DNA of 64,000 nt from Scalesia atractyloides (lineage: Eukaryota > Streptophyta > Magnoliopsida > Asterales > Asteraceae). The notes under the pieces were generated by a model that made no database searches, was not told the DNA's origin, and saw only the letters and a program-made list of their open reading frames with translations. Shown piece by piece: positions 10,369-22,454 of this stretch; positions within the stretch are counted from its first letter, which is position 1, and each line of letters starts with the position of its first letter. The translations under genes and the position numbers were made by a program. The stretch spans positions 53,954,083 through 54,018,082 of the forward strand of contig CAMTDV010000007.1 in NCBI GenBank assembly GCA_947069175.1, in the 5' to 3' direction.

Positions 10369-10786
10369 GGGTTAAGCACCCCGCCCAATTGGTTGGGCCG
10401 AGTGCAAACCAAACCCACGGTTGTTGGTTCGATCACACGCACACACCCGGTTCAATTGATTTAATCACTCTTTTTAATTTAACACATCAGTATAAACCTA
10501 TTTAGTATATAAGTATAATTAAATTACAAGAATAATTGGGTTAGACACCCAGCCCAGTTGGTCGGGCTGGGTGCAATCTACAACAGAGACCTGGGGTTCG
10601 AAACTCTTGGTGCGGCCGGTCTGAACCAGTTATTCCATTTTAAAAATTTAAATGAATTCGAATAAACTTAACTAGTGTATAAATATAATTAAAATTGGGT
10701 TTATTTCGGGTTAGACACGTAGCTCAGTTGGAAGAGCTGCGTACACGCAACCGAGAGGTCCCGGGTTCGAACCTCACACACGCATG
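10369..10786 (+). other. Three sense tRNA-like modules (T2-T4), Gyp1 3' LTR
   Basis: T2 at 10369-10450 (B box changed to GGTTCGATCAC, and a changed hairpin arm GGCCGAGTGC), T3 at 10538-10620, T4 at 10708-10786 (A box TAGCTCAGTTG, B box GGTTCGAACCT). The T3 and T4 hairpins are kept. Confidence 0.7.
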
Positions 10787-11797
10787 CAAATCCCACTGTT
10801 CGACCGGTCTGACAACCCCCTTGTCAGACTGACAAGTTTTTATTTTATTTTATTTTCCTATTTTATTTTTTTCTTAAATTATGGATTTATATTAATTTCT
10901 AATATAAAAAATCAATAAAAATTGCTAAAATATAGGGTTTAAAATACCAATAAACACCACAACAATAATTTAAAATCTAAACAAAGGTTTTTTAGCCAAA
11001 AAGTTAGTTTTATTTATTTACTGAGATTCGTGTTATTATTTTTAGGTTTGTACTTTTCGTCGATTAAATTTCCAACTCGTGCGCTCTCTTTACCACTCAA
11101 GAATACGCACCCAAGATTAGTGAATCTCTACAAATACCCCGTTTTAATCACATTTTGGGGTGTATCATGTGTCGTACAATTTTTTTATTTTATTTAACGC
11201 TCGTGCTAACATCATTTTGGGACCAAATGTGTATTGTTCGTTATGTGGTTTATATGTGGATTCATTTTATCATTTCAGTGCAATCATTTCATTAGGCCCA
11301 TCAGTTCCTCGTGCGATACGAGTTGAGCATCAGGTGCCTCATTAGATCGGCCCCGTTTGATTGAGCCTTGATCTCACATACATCATCCATTATGTCATAT
11401 GTTCATACAATGTGGTTTGTGATTTGTTACATATATACATTTGTTCACATATGATTTATGCACAATCTTATTTAAACAACAATAAAATTCATTTACTTAC
11501 ATGTTTTATCTAGGTTCACTCGCCAACTTTTGTTGACCAAAATTTCTTCTGTTTTACGCATGATACAGGTGATCAAGTTGAGGAAAGAAACACCTAGGAT
11601 GGCCTTAGAAAATAATCAAGTTATTTCGTTGGAACAATCTTTTGTTTTATTTTTTGTGCTTGTCTGAAATTTCGTGTTGGATATTTGAAATTAAATTTGA
11701 ATTTAATAAATATGAAACTTGTTAGTAAATATCATGAGCTTTGGTGATAACCCAATCATGCTCCGACTTTTATTCCGCTGCGGGTCGGGGTGTGACA

Positions 11798-13069
11798 CTA
11801 TAGACAAGAAGAAGGCATTGATTATGATGAAACTTTTGTTCCTGTTGCAAGATTGGAGGCCATCAGACTGTTTTTAGCCTTTGCTACCAACCACAACATC
11901 AAGTTGTATCAAATGGATATCAAGTGTGCATTCTTATATGGCAAGATCAAGGAAGAGGTGCATGTATGCCAAACCCCTGGTTTTGAAGATGCTTTTTATC
12001 CAGATCATGTTTACAAGCTAAATAAAGCTTTATATGGCTTGAAACACGCACCTAGAGCCTGGTGTGAAACATCTTTTGTAGCTTTCTCTTATCCATAGGC
12101 TTTACGAGGGATAAAATTGATAAAACTTTGTTTTTAAAATGGAGAGGAAAGGATTTGATGCTTGTCCAAATTTATGTGGATGACATCATTTTTGGATCCA
12201 CATGCAATGGTATGTGTGAAGAGTTTAGAGAACTAATGACAACAGAGTTTGAAATCAGTGTTATGCGTGAACTCCAATGCTTTCTTGGTTTTCAAGTTAA
12301 GCAATTGCACAATGGTACTTTCATTCATCAAAGTAAGTATGTCAAAGAACCACTTACCAAATTTGATATGAATGATTGTAAACTATGTAGTACACCCATG
12401 GCTACATCTAAGCTAGTCACTATTGATGACAAAGATGACTTGGTTGATCAAACCTTTATAGAAACATGATTGGGTCTTTATTGTACCTAATTGCATCTAG
12501 GCCAGATATCATGTTTGCCACATGTGTCTATGCCAGATCCCAGTCAACACCTAGGAAGTCAAATCTTATTGCTATGAAAAGGATATTCAGATACATAAAA
12601 GGTGCTCCCACACTTGGTATCTGGTATCTAGCTAATGGGAATATTGAGCTTTCCGGTTATTCAGATAGTGATTTTGCTGGATGCCATGCCACGTGGAAAT
12701 CAACTTCAGGAGGTTGTCAATTTCTAGGCAATTGCTTGGTTTCTTGGCAAAGCAAAGAGCAGGTTGCAGTTTCAACATCAATCGCTGAGACTGAATATAT
12801 TGCTGGATTTTGATGTAACTGCTTTAAAGACTCCTCTCATGTTAGATAGTCAAGCAGCTGAAAACATCATTAAAAATCCAGTTTCACATTTAACAACCAA
12901 GCATATTAACATTAGACATCACTTTGTGAGGGACTGCTATGAAAAAAGTTTGATTTCTCTGCATCATGTTCCAACTAAGGATCAGCTAGCAGATGTTCTA
13001 ACAAAGGCTTTAGATACATCTACTTTTGAAAGTTTGATCTCTAGAATTGGCATGCTTAACATGGATTAA
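11798..13069 (+). pseudogene. Copia1 reverse transcriptase and RNase H, C-terminal part
   Basis: The reading enters at the RT phrase RQEEGIDYDETFVPVARLEA, so Gyp1 cut the gene just before it. QMDIKCAFLYG carries the first RT Asp motif. ALYGLKHAPRAW is followed by a frame loss near 12090. The catalytic LVQIYVDDIIFG lies at about 12160-12195. After a break near 12465 come MIGSLLYLIASRPDIMF and RNase H (GYSDSDFAGC, STSIAETEYIA). About 25 residues usual between EYIA and LKTPLMLD are missing near 12810. The C-terminal RNase H (TKHINIRHHFVRD, LADVLTKALD) ends at a stop at 13067-13069. Confidence 0.85.
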
Positions 13070-13598
13070 AAGCAAAATTTTTGTTTTCCATGAATAAAAA
13101 GCATTAAAATGTTTTCCTAAAATAAAAAATCCATCCTTAAAAATAGCTAAAATTGAAAATTTTAATAATCCTAAAAGTCTGTTTTAAACAACTGTTTCTA
13201 AATCTCTGTTTGGTTTAAATGTCTATCCACTGCTAAATGTAATCTCTGTTATCCTGTCCACTGTTCTCATCCACTGTTTGGGCTAAACCACTGTTTTGCC
13301 TTATCCACTCATATCTATTCTCTGATAGAGTAAAATCACCACTATGCTCAACCACTGCTAGTTCTCAACAGTTGTTTCCCTACCAACTTTCATCCATTAT
13401 CCATCAAAGGTTACATGTGGACAGATGATTAGCCATTAGATCTTTGAAACCGCTGCCACGTCAGCATCCACTTTTTCCCTTTATATATCATTGTACTATC
13501 CAAACAGAGTTTTTACTTGCCCTCTCGAATTCAAAATTCTCAAAGGCGACTTCCATTACTCTCATCTTCTTCGTTACTCCTCACTTCCATCTTCGATC
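13070..13598 (+). other. Spacer between Copia1 pol and env-like ORF
   Basis: No coding signal. The word CCACTGTT/CCACTGCT recurs about five times between 13225 and 13355. SIRE elements usually express the env-like frame downstream of pol, so this stretch might hold signals for that, but none is identifiable. Confidence 0.5.
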
Positions 13599-16211
13599 AT
13601 GGCTCTTAACATCATACTCCCACATAACTACCTCCCCATTTTCGAGAAAACCGACAATAATACTTCATTCCATTCAATAATTGATATTCTCACATCATCA
13701 AAATACAAAGACATCATGATTGCCAACGCACCAATCTATGTGGATACACTTCGACAGTTTTGGGCAAATGCTAACGTTGAATCTCAAAAGAAGAAGCCAT
13801 ATGCTATTACTTCCAAGGTCGAAGAAACCCTTGTCCAAATTTCCCCATGCTCAATTTCCACAACCTTTGGTCTAAATGACCTAGATGGGAACACTTTTTC
13901 TGGCAAGCAGGAATTACATGCTGATTTCATAGAATATGGTTATGAGGGTCAGTTATCTAGTGTTAGCATTTTTAAACCAAACTTTCCTACTGAAATGCGA
14001 TATTTTTTCCATACCTTACTTTCCTGTATTTCAGCAAAGACCACCTCATTTAATGAGATTCCACAAAATATTCAATTTCTGGGATATGCTATTTTGACAA
14101 AATCTGATTTTAATCTATCCCAGGTATTGTTTATGGACTTGGTGGAAAATCATAATAAAATTTCCAAAAATAAAGCTTTTCTTCTATATCCAAGGCTTTT
14201 AAGCTATTATCTACAAAAGCAAATTCTAGAAAAAGAATTTAAATAGGGAGTTGTCTTTGAGATGAAGAGTCTTTCTTCTGAAACTTTTATAAGAATAAAA
14301 AAATACAGAGTCAAAGCTTTCCAAAACAAAAGCAAAGAGGGATGGGAAAATTTTGTATGAGTCCACATCTCAAGCTCAAACCTCTGTTGCTGAGCTTACT
14401 GCTCCTGGTGATCATGACGCCATAACCGGTGTTGTGAAACCCACACCAGAAAAATCCAAAAAGAAACCATCCAAATCATAAAAGCCCACCAAAACCAAAA
14501 TTCAAAAAAGGAACCTCTGGAAGATGAGATCCTAGAGGATAACCTTATGGTAGCACAACAACTACTTGAAACCACTGTTGTTACTTCCTTACAACAGTTG
14601 GAAAGATCTCCACCTCAAAGCCAAACTCCTCCTGCTTCCTCACAAATGGAACAAGTTGTAAGCACAGGGATCCCTCATTATGAAGGAGATGATTCAATTG
14701 AATCTTTGTTTCTAAGCCCCTCTCCCAGGGTAAATTCTCTTTCTACTCTACAACCATCACCCTCAATTCCACCTACTATCATACCTCTGTTTCGTGTAAT
14801 TGAAATAACTCAGACACAAATCAGTTCCTCAATCACCTGTTCATGAGAGTTCACCTCCACATGTGACCGAGTCTGAGTCAAATATCTTTGCTAACCCAGA
14901 AACAGCTAAGGAGGCTACACCCCATGAGTTACAAGTAACTCTTAGTGGTAATTTAAATGAAACAGCCACTACACTTGATAACACATCAGTGTTTTAGTTG
15001 GATAGTGGTTACATCCATCAGACTTCTTTAAAGACAACAACTGTTGAGGTTACAACAATAACCTCTGCTCTAGTTGGAAGTCCCCTGTACCAAGACAAAG
15101 GGGCATTTGGGTCTGATAACATGGAGATTCCTCCTGTTGATGATCCAAATATAACTACCTCTTGTAGGAATTCAGATGATCCTATTAAATTAGGTGATGA
15201 ATTGAGATACAAAGAATTGACCGAGAGAATGACATCAATGGAGTCTTCAATCACTGAAATGAAAGATATGATGAAGCAAATGTTACAAAATTCTCAAAGC
15301 CAACCGTCAACACAAAAAATTACCAATGAGCTATGGAAATCTGTGCAACCAATCATTATAGCTCAGAGGAATTTGGCTGACATTCACCATGAAACTCACA
15401 TGAAGCTAATTAGAAACATGTTGAGGCCAGATATAAAGATACTTAAGCTGACATGAAGGCCATTAAATAACATTTGGTAAAGACAACTGACTTTGCCCCT
15501 AATAGTTCTTCATGAAGAGGTAGAGGATGATGCCAAAAAGGGGGATAGTGATAAATTGAGAAAGTTGCAGCCAGACTCAAAGGTGCAACAAAAGCCAAGG
15601 TCTACTATAACCACTACTACAAACCAAACTTCTACTACAGCATCAGATGCTGGTGTTCAAAAAGGGATTCATGAGACCTTGAACAAACAAGTAGAAGAGA
15701 TTGCTGAATAAAGTAGAAAATGCAAGATACACTGGAAATCAAGGCTTCCAAGCTCATTGAATATGAAAAGGCTAAACAGATGGAAAAAGAAGACATTGGC
15801 ACTTCAAAAAGAAGAAACTCAACAAGAAATGTCAGACAACCAATAACCATCTCTTCTAAAACCACTTCCATGACTACAACAAGTGTATCATCTGCTCCAA
15901 CAAAACCAACACCACCACCTCAAAAGAAACAAAAAACCTCACCAAAGAAATCATCTCTACCACCAACAGATGTTAGTACAGCTGATGCTGGAACAGCAGG
16001 TGTTCCAACAGATGTTAATTAAACCTATGCCATGATCACATTTTCCCACTTTAACCCAACCATTATCCACACCACCAAGAATTGCATTACGACCTCCTTC
16101 ACCTCAAATCAAGTTCCAACGAAAAAGAAAAACTTTTGTTGTTGAAGATGATGATTAAGGGATTCCATCACTAGTACCTTTGTCATCAAAACCTATCAAT
16201 TCATCACCATC
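13599..16211 (+). pseudogene. Copia1 env-like ORF, N-terminal part
   Basis: The start is taken at 13599 (MALNIILPHNYLPIF), because related Asteraceae proteins as I recall them begin with a MAL-type start about here; an in-frame ATG at 13491 is also possible. The first 216 codons are intact to 14246 and hold the conserved block YVDTLRQFWANANVE, FGLNDLDGN, FFHTLLSCISAKTTSFNEIP and LFMDLVENHN. I see no clear signal peptide or transmembrane segment. Frame breaks follow. The middle is Ser/Thr/Pro/Gln-rich, with a coiled-coil-like stretch near 15205-15300 (ELTERMTSMESSITEMKDMM), then Lys/Pro-rich sequence. Athila1 interrupts it at 16212. The function is unproven; 'env-like' is positional. Confidence 0.7.
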
Positions 16212-17109
16212 TGATTTACTAAAGTAGTCTAAAAAATAAATGAAATTAACCTAAATCTAGACTCAAAGTAATACTCTAGACTCTTAGACTCGACTAAAAC
16301 TACTAACCGGCAAGTGGACCGATCAATTGTAGTAAGCTTAAGTAATTCCGGATATCGAACCCACGAGACTCTCTAATTACGTTAATGACTCTATTTAAAC
16401 TATATTGACACAACTTATTTTATTTTATACGTTTTTTTTTTTTGGGGGGGGGGTTTATAGTAAAAATCCTAAAATTATAATTAACTTAAAATTAACTTAA
16501 CTAAGACGACTTAAAGCGGAATTTCGAAGCGAAGACTTAATTTAATGATGATAGATTAACTACCTAGGTTAGAATCCTTCTTGCTATTGAATGGTTTTTA
16601 ATTGAATATTAGTGTGATCGGGAATCAGGATCTTAAAATACTAAAACCTATGTAATACCGAACATGACTCCCCACCCTTCTAAGGAAGACACCTATGATA
16701 TCCTAATGATAGCTATGTTCACCGGTGTATAAGATTTCCTTTTGGTTACCTAATGTTTAATAAAGTGTCTAAAATTACCAACTACTTCTCAATAGAAAGC
16801 TTAGACTAACTAGGGTTTTGGTTTGGTTTAACCGACACAAATATGGCAAGCAAACTAAAACCGGGCTTCTCTCAAAACCTAATTCTAGCAATTTACCTAT
16901 TTAAATAAGTGAATAAATTATTATTTCTCAATAATTAAGTTTAGTATAATGTTGAGTTTTGATTATATTTTTCAATCGATTGCTTCTAGGGTTAATTGGC
17001 TAATTTACCGAAAGATTACCCGAACCCGTTAAGACTCGACAATCAACATAGTCCTATTCTTTAAAGACATTCAACTAGATCTATGTGAAACAATTAAACA
17101 ATCAATAAT
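16212..17109 (-). repeat. Athila1 3' LTR, first part
   Basis: Direct match to 58095-58990, including the homopolymer pair T12-13/G10 near 16428-16450. Copia2 interrupts it, and the match resumes at about 26770. The plus-strand left end is TGATTTACTAAAG. Confidence 0.9.
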
Positions 17110-17589
17110 TGTAGGTCCCCTTGTCCTTATGGATCTTGACAGAATCGTCTATCTAATCTAGAGTGCGGAATCCCCTAGATTAGATTTTACATAAAAACAC
17201 GAACACGAACAAGAACACGAACACAATTCCTTTAAACCGTCTTCTATTGATTATAAAACACAATTTTTTACAATCAATTCAAGACTCTCTCTCTAAAACT
17301 CTCTGAAGCAATTCTTGCAGCAACTAAACAACTAACTGAGCAACCTTAACCCTAATCACAACCTCCCTATATACAGAGATAGATTATGCTCATGGGCTAG
17401 GGTTTCCTACATGGACTGCTAATGGGTTTAAGGCCCAATTCGCCTACCATGTGTTATATTGTTTCTAGTTCAGCCCAATTACTTCTAATTCACTAATACA
17501 AAACTACACCCGCTAACCGTTTATCATTTTTCTAATTACAAGATATCCAAAGACCAAATCTAAGCTGTTGTCACCAATAAGCACCAACA
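17110..17589 (-). repeat. Copia2 3' LTR
   Basis: TGTAGGTCCCC to AAGCACCAACA on the plus strand, 480 bp, matching 26295-26769. The adjacent AACTCCCCCTTGACA is the complement of the polypurine tract (TGTCAAGGGGGAGTT). Confidence 0.88.
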
Positions 17590-19084
17590 AACTCCCCCTT
17601 GACAATAGCTTCATAAAATAACTTAGTCTTCAGTCTTCTTGCAATCTTCAACATCTTTGAAAAACGTTGGTCTTTGGAGAGCTTCAGCTTTAACAGCTTC
17701 TGTCAGCAACAGACTCCCCCTAAGTTGACGTATCCAATCACCAAATCTTCTAAATCGTTAACGTTTGAGTAAACTCCAGTTTAGTCTTTGCATAACAATC
17801 TTCAAAACTCTTCAATTTTGTCTGCAATATAGAAAGGAGGTTCTACCATGCATCCAAGCAAAACTCCTCTCCACCAAACTCTCAGCAACACACTGCTACA
17901 ATCTGTATACTATAAAACAAACATCTCGAGAAACCATAAGAATTTTTCAAAACAAGTTAAACAAATTATTATTATTCAAGAGATAGTAAAACTGTATCAC
18001 AGATTAAGCACTTCTCAACTCAAAATACACACTTAAACTTTTAAGCACACATAGCCTGCAAGATCGTAAAAATTTGAACTCAACTTCAAACATCGTCTCC
18101 CCCTATCGGTAACAACTTCTCCATGAACAACCAATATTCTGAACATTAAGAATTTACAAGAAAATGAAATATTTTTGGATTTATATTTTTTCTGAAAGCA
18201 AATAAAATACGAAAAGTTAAACACTCTATTTTTGTGAGTATCACCGGTAAGAAGATCATATAAGCAACATCAAACTGTTTTCACACTATCTGATTATTCT
18301 ATATGCAATATTCATGAATAGCAGTTCAAGACGATTACCTCGTGATCCGTTTAGATAATTTATACTGATAAACTAGTATGTCCCACTTCAGGACATACCC
18401 CCGCGATCAAGGTCATAGTAGTAGGTGAGTATACCGAAATTCATCCTTTTGAATTACAACGTTAGATAATTGGTGATCAGGTCAGTACTTCCGTGCAGCA
18501 AAGAGACCAATATCCAATGAGGGTTAGGACAAATACCAAATTTTGGTACGAATAATGCAATTTTGCACATTTGAATGACTCTCTAGGAGAGCTTCTTCAA
18601 TATTTGGGATTTGGCATTTTAGCTCTTTTAAGATATCCCGGTTGTGCCTAGGTCAGCATATATCTGGATGCAGCAGAAGGACAACCTTGATACCTAGGAT
18701 GAAATAACGATCTAAAGACCTAAAACCTCAGATTTTGGCAATCTATCAACGCAAGATTTAAGGTTATATAACCATACGCCACTGATATGTTACCCACTCA
18801 TACGCAGTTTATTTTATGTTTGTATCACAAAGGTAAGTTGATTATTTCATGCCTTTTGCCTACTGGTACATTATATGATGAAGCTGCTATCACACTTACG
18901 CAATTTTCTTTTAATTTTAGTGTGACAGTCTAACTTGCTGATGTACTATCATTTCTTCTGTTTCACACAGTGATAACTCATTTTTGATATTCTATTTTTT
19001 TTATGTTTTTGATTTTCTATTTTTTTGTTTTTGATTTTTGAAAAGCAGGAAATTATTTACAAACTACTTTTATGGAAAAAATGG
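17590..19084 (-). other. Copia2 3' untranslated stretch
   Basis: About 1.5 kb between the pol stop and the 3' LTR. No conserved frame. Only the polypurine tract next to the LTR is recognisable. Confidence 0.6.
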
Positions 19085-21008
19085 TTATTCAGGATTCCTC
19101 ATCCCGTTGAGTTCGACTAAATGTTCAAACCGAGCCCTGTCAAATGCTTTTGTGTAAAGATCTGCCATGTTATCTAGTGTGTCGAATCGATGCAGTTCAA
19201 TTAATTTCTTTTTAGCACAATCTTGTATAAAATGATGACGAATGTCAATTATGTTTTGTGCGACTGTGTTTTACGGGATTGTTGGTGATTGAAATAGTTG
19301 CATTATTGTCTATCATAATAGGAGTACGAGTGAAATTCAAACCATAATCGTGCATCTGCTGTTGGATCCAGAGAACCTGAGAGCAACAGCTACCCGCAGC
19401 AATATATTCAGCTTCACACGTTGAGGTAGACACGCAAGACTGCTTCTTGCATTGCCATGAGACTAGCCTCCCTCCTAAGAACTGACAACCACCTATGGTA
19501 GACTTTCTTGTAGATTTGCATCCTCCAAAGTCCGAATCAGTAAAAGCAACAAACTTCAAATCACTAGCAGCTGGATACCATAACCCAAGTTTAGGTTTCC
19601 CCTTCAAGTAACGAAGAATCCGATTCACCGCTTCATGTGGGACTCCTTTAGATTCGCTTGATATCTGGCACAAAGACATACTGCGAACATGATGTCGGGT
19701 CTTGAAGCAGTCAAGTACATCAGAGAACCAATCATTGACCTGTATTGAGTTGGATCAACATCCTCCACACTCTCATGATCTGGACCAAGATTGTGATTCT
19801 CACAGATAGGTGTATTGAAAGTAGCGCAATCCTCCATCTTGAAACGAGACAAAATGTAATACACATACTTCGTCTGATGTATGAACATCCCATCCTTCTT
19901 CTGTTCAACCTGTAAACCCAGAAAGTAGGATAATTCACCGATCGCGCTAATCTCAAACTTGCTCTTCATCACCTCTTCGAAATCATGACACGTGTTCTCA
20001 TCAGATGACCCAAAGATGATGTCATCTACGTATACCTGTACCAGCGGAAAGTCTTCTTTCTTCCTTTTAATGAACAATGTACTGTCAATCTAACCTCTTT
20101 CAAAACCATGTTTTAACAAATGTGCTGACAGTGTCTCATACCACACCCTAGGTGCCTGATTCAACCCATACAATGCCTTATCAAGTTGATAGACTCGATC
20201 TGGATAGTCTGGATCAGTAAACCCGTCTGGTTGTGAGACATACACCACCTCTTGGACTTGCCCGTAAAGAAAAGCACTCTTCATATCAAGTTGGTAACTT
20301 TGAAGCCCTTGAATGAAGCAAAAACTAGGAACAAACGAATTGCTTCCAACCTTGCTACTAGTGCAAACACTTCATTGTAATCAATCCCCTCTTGCTGATT
20401 AAAACCTTTCACTACCAACCGAGCCTTATTCCTTATCACGATCCCTCGATCATCTTTCTTGCACTTAAACACCCACTTAGTGCCTATTTTCTTTTCCCTT
20501 CAGGTAGATCAACTAGCTCCCAAACTTTCAATTTCTTGAACTGAGCTAGTTCCTCTTGCATAGCTTCTACCCAACAATTATCTTTTAGAGCCATATGGAC
20601 ATTCTTCGGCTCCTCTTCAGCAATAAAGCAGCTATACAAACATTCCTTTATCAACCCAGTCTTCTGAATCGAAGTAAACAAACAGGAACCTTCGAGCACA
20701 CCTCTTCTTGTCTGAAAACCTGCGACAGGATCACCAATGATGTTTTCAATTGGATGATCTCTGTGTACTCGTGTGGTAGCAATGGTGTCAACCACCAGAT
20801 TATCTCCCAGATTAGATCCAACCTCCCCCTTAATATTAGCAGTAGCAAACGGATTAGTGAAATCCTCCCCCTGAATAGGTTCAGACTCACTATTACTAGA
20901 GTCATCTGGAGCTGCACTGGAAGAAGTTTCTGGAGCCTCTGTCATCCATACACTCAATCTAGGCATGAAGTCACACTCACCATCTTCACTGATCACAGTA
21001 TGGATCAC
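19085..21008 (-). pseudogene. Copia2 reverse transcriptase and RNase H, broken
   Basis: Read from 21008 downward. An acidic Ser-rich linker leads to ALKDNCWVEAMQEELAQFKK (start of RT), then KARLVVKGFNQQEGIDYNEV with a TAA shortly after GFKV. The reading continues with KSAFLYGQVQ, ALYGLNQAPRVWYETL, a stop, and the catalytic VQVYVDDIIFGSS (about 20025-20060). RNase H shows FTDSDFGGC, GGCQFLGGRLVSWQ and CEAEYIAAGSCCSQ, then RHHFIQDCAKKKL and a TAA at 19085-19087. Most catalytic acids remain; the frame is broken at least four times. Confidence 0.87.
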
Positions 21009-21110
21009 TTGAGACTCCTCTGTATTTGAAACATCAGGAATATTAAATGATTTAAAGACATTGTCATAATCATATAATATATGAGGACCACTCGTTGATT
21101 GTTGAGGTGT

Positions 21111-21935
21111 TTAACTAGTGATTTCCATGTTAAACACCACCTCAATTTTACTAGTTTTTAGATTAAAAACCCTTTTATTCGGTGTTCCAGACATATAGCC
21201 TAGAAAGTAACCCTCATCAGCTACTTCACCGAATTTTTGCTTATCATTGTTTCGCACAATGGTGCAGGGTAATCCAAATGGTTCAAAGCCTTTTAAGTTT
21301 GGTTTTTGGTTAAACAATAGTTCGTGTCATGTTTTGTTAAACCGTTTAACCGTCAAAACTTTGTTCAGGACATAGCAAGCTGTGTTCACAGCTTCTCCCC
21401 AGAAAAGAACTGGAAGCTTTGAATCAGATAGCATAGTCATTGCGGCTTCAATCAATGTCCTATTCTTCCGCTCAGCGACTCCATTCTGTTGAGGTGTATA
21501 AGAAGCAGAATATTGATGTTCAATTCCCTTGCGAAGACAAGAGAGATCTAGAACTTGATTCTTGAACTCTGTGCCATTATCATTCCTTATCCTCTTGATC
21601 CGTGCATCATGGACGTCCTCTAATTTTGTAAAAAGATCAATCAACATCTCCGCCGTCTCATCTTTTGTACCTAAAAAGAAAACCCATGAATATCGTGAGT
21701 AGTTATCAGTGACAACTTAACAATAGTACTTTCCACCTATGCTCCTTACGTTCACTGGACCGAATAGATCCATATGAAGTAATTCATAAAGGGCGTCAAT
21801 GGAATTTACTATTTTAGACTTGTGAGGTTTCTTATGTTGTTTTCCCTTTTGACATGGAAGACATTTATCTTCCACATGAAACCTCTGCACTGGCACCCCT
21901 TCCACTAAACCATTTTTAATAATATAGTTCATTTT
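21111..21935 (-). pseudogene. Copia2 integrase, broken
   Basis: The zinc part ends CLPCQKGKQHKKPH. The core has ELLHMDLFGPVNV (first Asp), RNDNGTEFKN (second Asp) and NGVAERKNRTLIEAA (Glu), so the DDE triad is recognisable. A stop follows GGKYYC near 21717, and the frame changes before 21317. The C-terminal core ends at PNKRVFNLKTSKIEV. Confidence 0.85.
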
Positions 21936-22454
21936 TCAGTAGTGGATGTGGGCCATGCGTCTGTGCCACAACAAAGACTCCGCCTCAGATGCTTTTGATA
22001 GTAAACACGCCACCACATTCAAAGAATCCTTAGCACCCATGTCCATGACATAAGTATCGTTTCTCCTTGGCGTTCTCATCATTATCCAGTCATCCGGTAT
22101 CACCAAACCAGGTTTCAGCACCAAAGCTTCAGACTTTGTAAAGTGGACTGAGTGACCCTTGTCGCAGACTTGAGACACGCTCATCAGATTGTGCTTCAGC
22201 TACTCAACATAGTTCACTTTGTCCAATGTGATCTTCCCGTTGGTTACTTTTCCTTGACCGGTAATGTGCCCTCCTTTAGCACCTGCAAAATTCACATAAC
22301 CACCATCTATATTCTCAAACTCTGTCAACAACCTCGCATCCCCCGTCATGTGCCTGGATCAGCCACTCTCACCATACCACAAGTTGATAACCTCCTTAGC
22401 AGCTCCTACACCATCCAACAAAATTAGTTAGATTGGGGGACCCAAGCCTTAATG
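21936..22454 (-). pseudogene. Copia2 protease and gag-pre-integrase region, broken
   Basis: The protease loop reads WYGESG, stop, SRHMTG (about 22345-22385), where copia proteases usually have DSG plus a Cys. The catalytic Asp is therefore replaced and a stop sits beside it. Downstream, MSVSQVCDKGHSVHF and LLWHRRMAHIHY form the gag-pre-integrase segment with the HX4H start of the integrase zinc fold. Confidence 0.8.

Larger units (their letters stand above)
1689..11797 (+). mobile_element. Gyp1: Ty3/gypsy retrotransposon, chromovirus-like, decayed
   Basis: A complete LTR-to-LTR element of about 10.1 kb: 5' LTR, iMet-type primer site, leader, gag with two zinc knuckles, protease, RT, RNase H, integrase, polypurine tract, 3' LTR. 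The domain order and the C-terminal motif ending KYPHLFP fit a Tekay/Del-like chromovirus with a weak chromodomain; the clade is an inference. It sits in the RT domain of Copia1. A TSD cannot be checked, because the left side is joined to LTR-A rather than to Copia1. More than a dozen frame breaks are visible, so it is not autonomous. Confidence 0.85.
9487..11797 (+). repeat. Gyp1 3' LTR
   Basis: TGTAACATTT to TGTGACA, 2311 bp. It differs from the 5' LTR in a longer (TA)n(TG)n run near 9601-9641, several indels, a changed B box in T2 and a decayed intron donor. TATAAATA is at 10065-10072. It is followed at once by the Copia1 RT sequence, starting CTATAGACAAG. Confidence 0.9.

Noticed and set aside
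17765..18036. Small coding frames in the Copia2 3' stretch
   Set aside because: No family likeness, overlapping frames, and on the strand opposite to the element. Chance frames in AT-rich DNA are enough to explain them.
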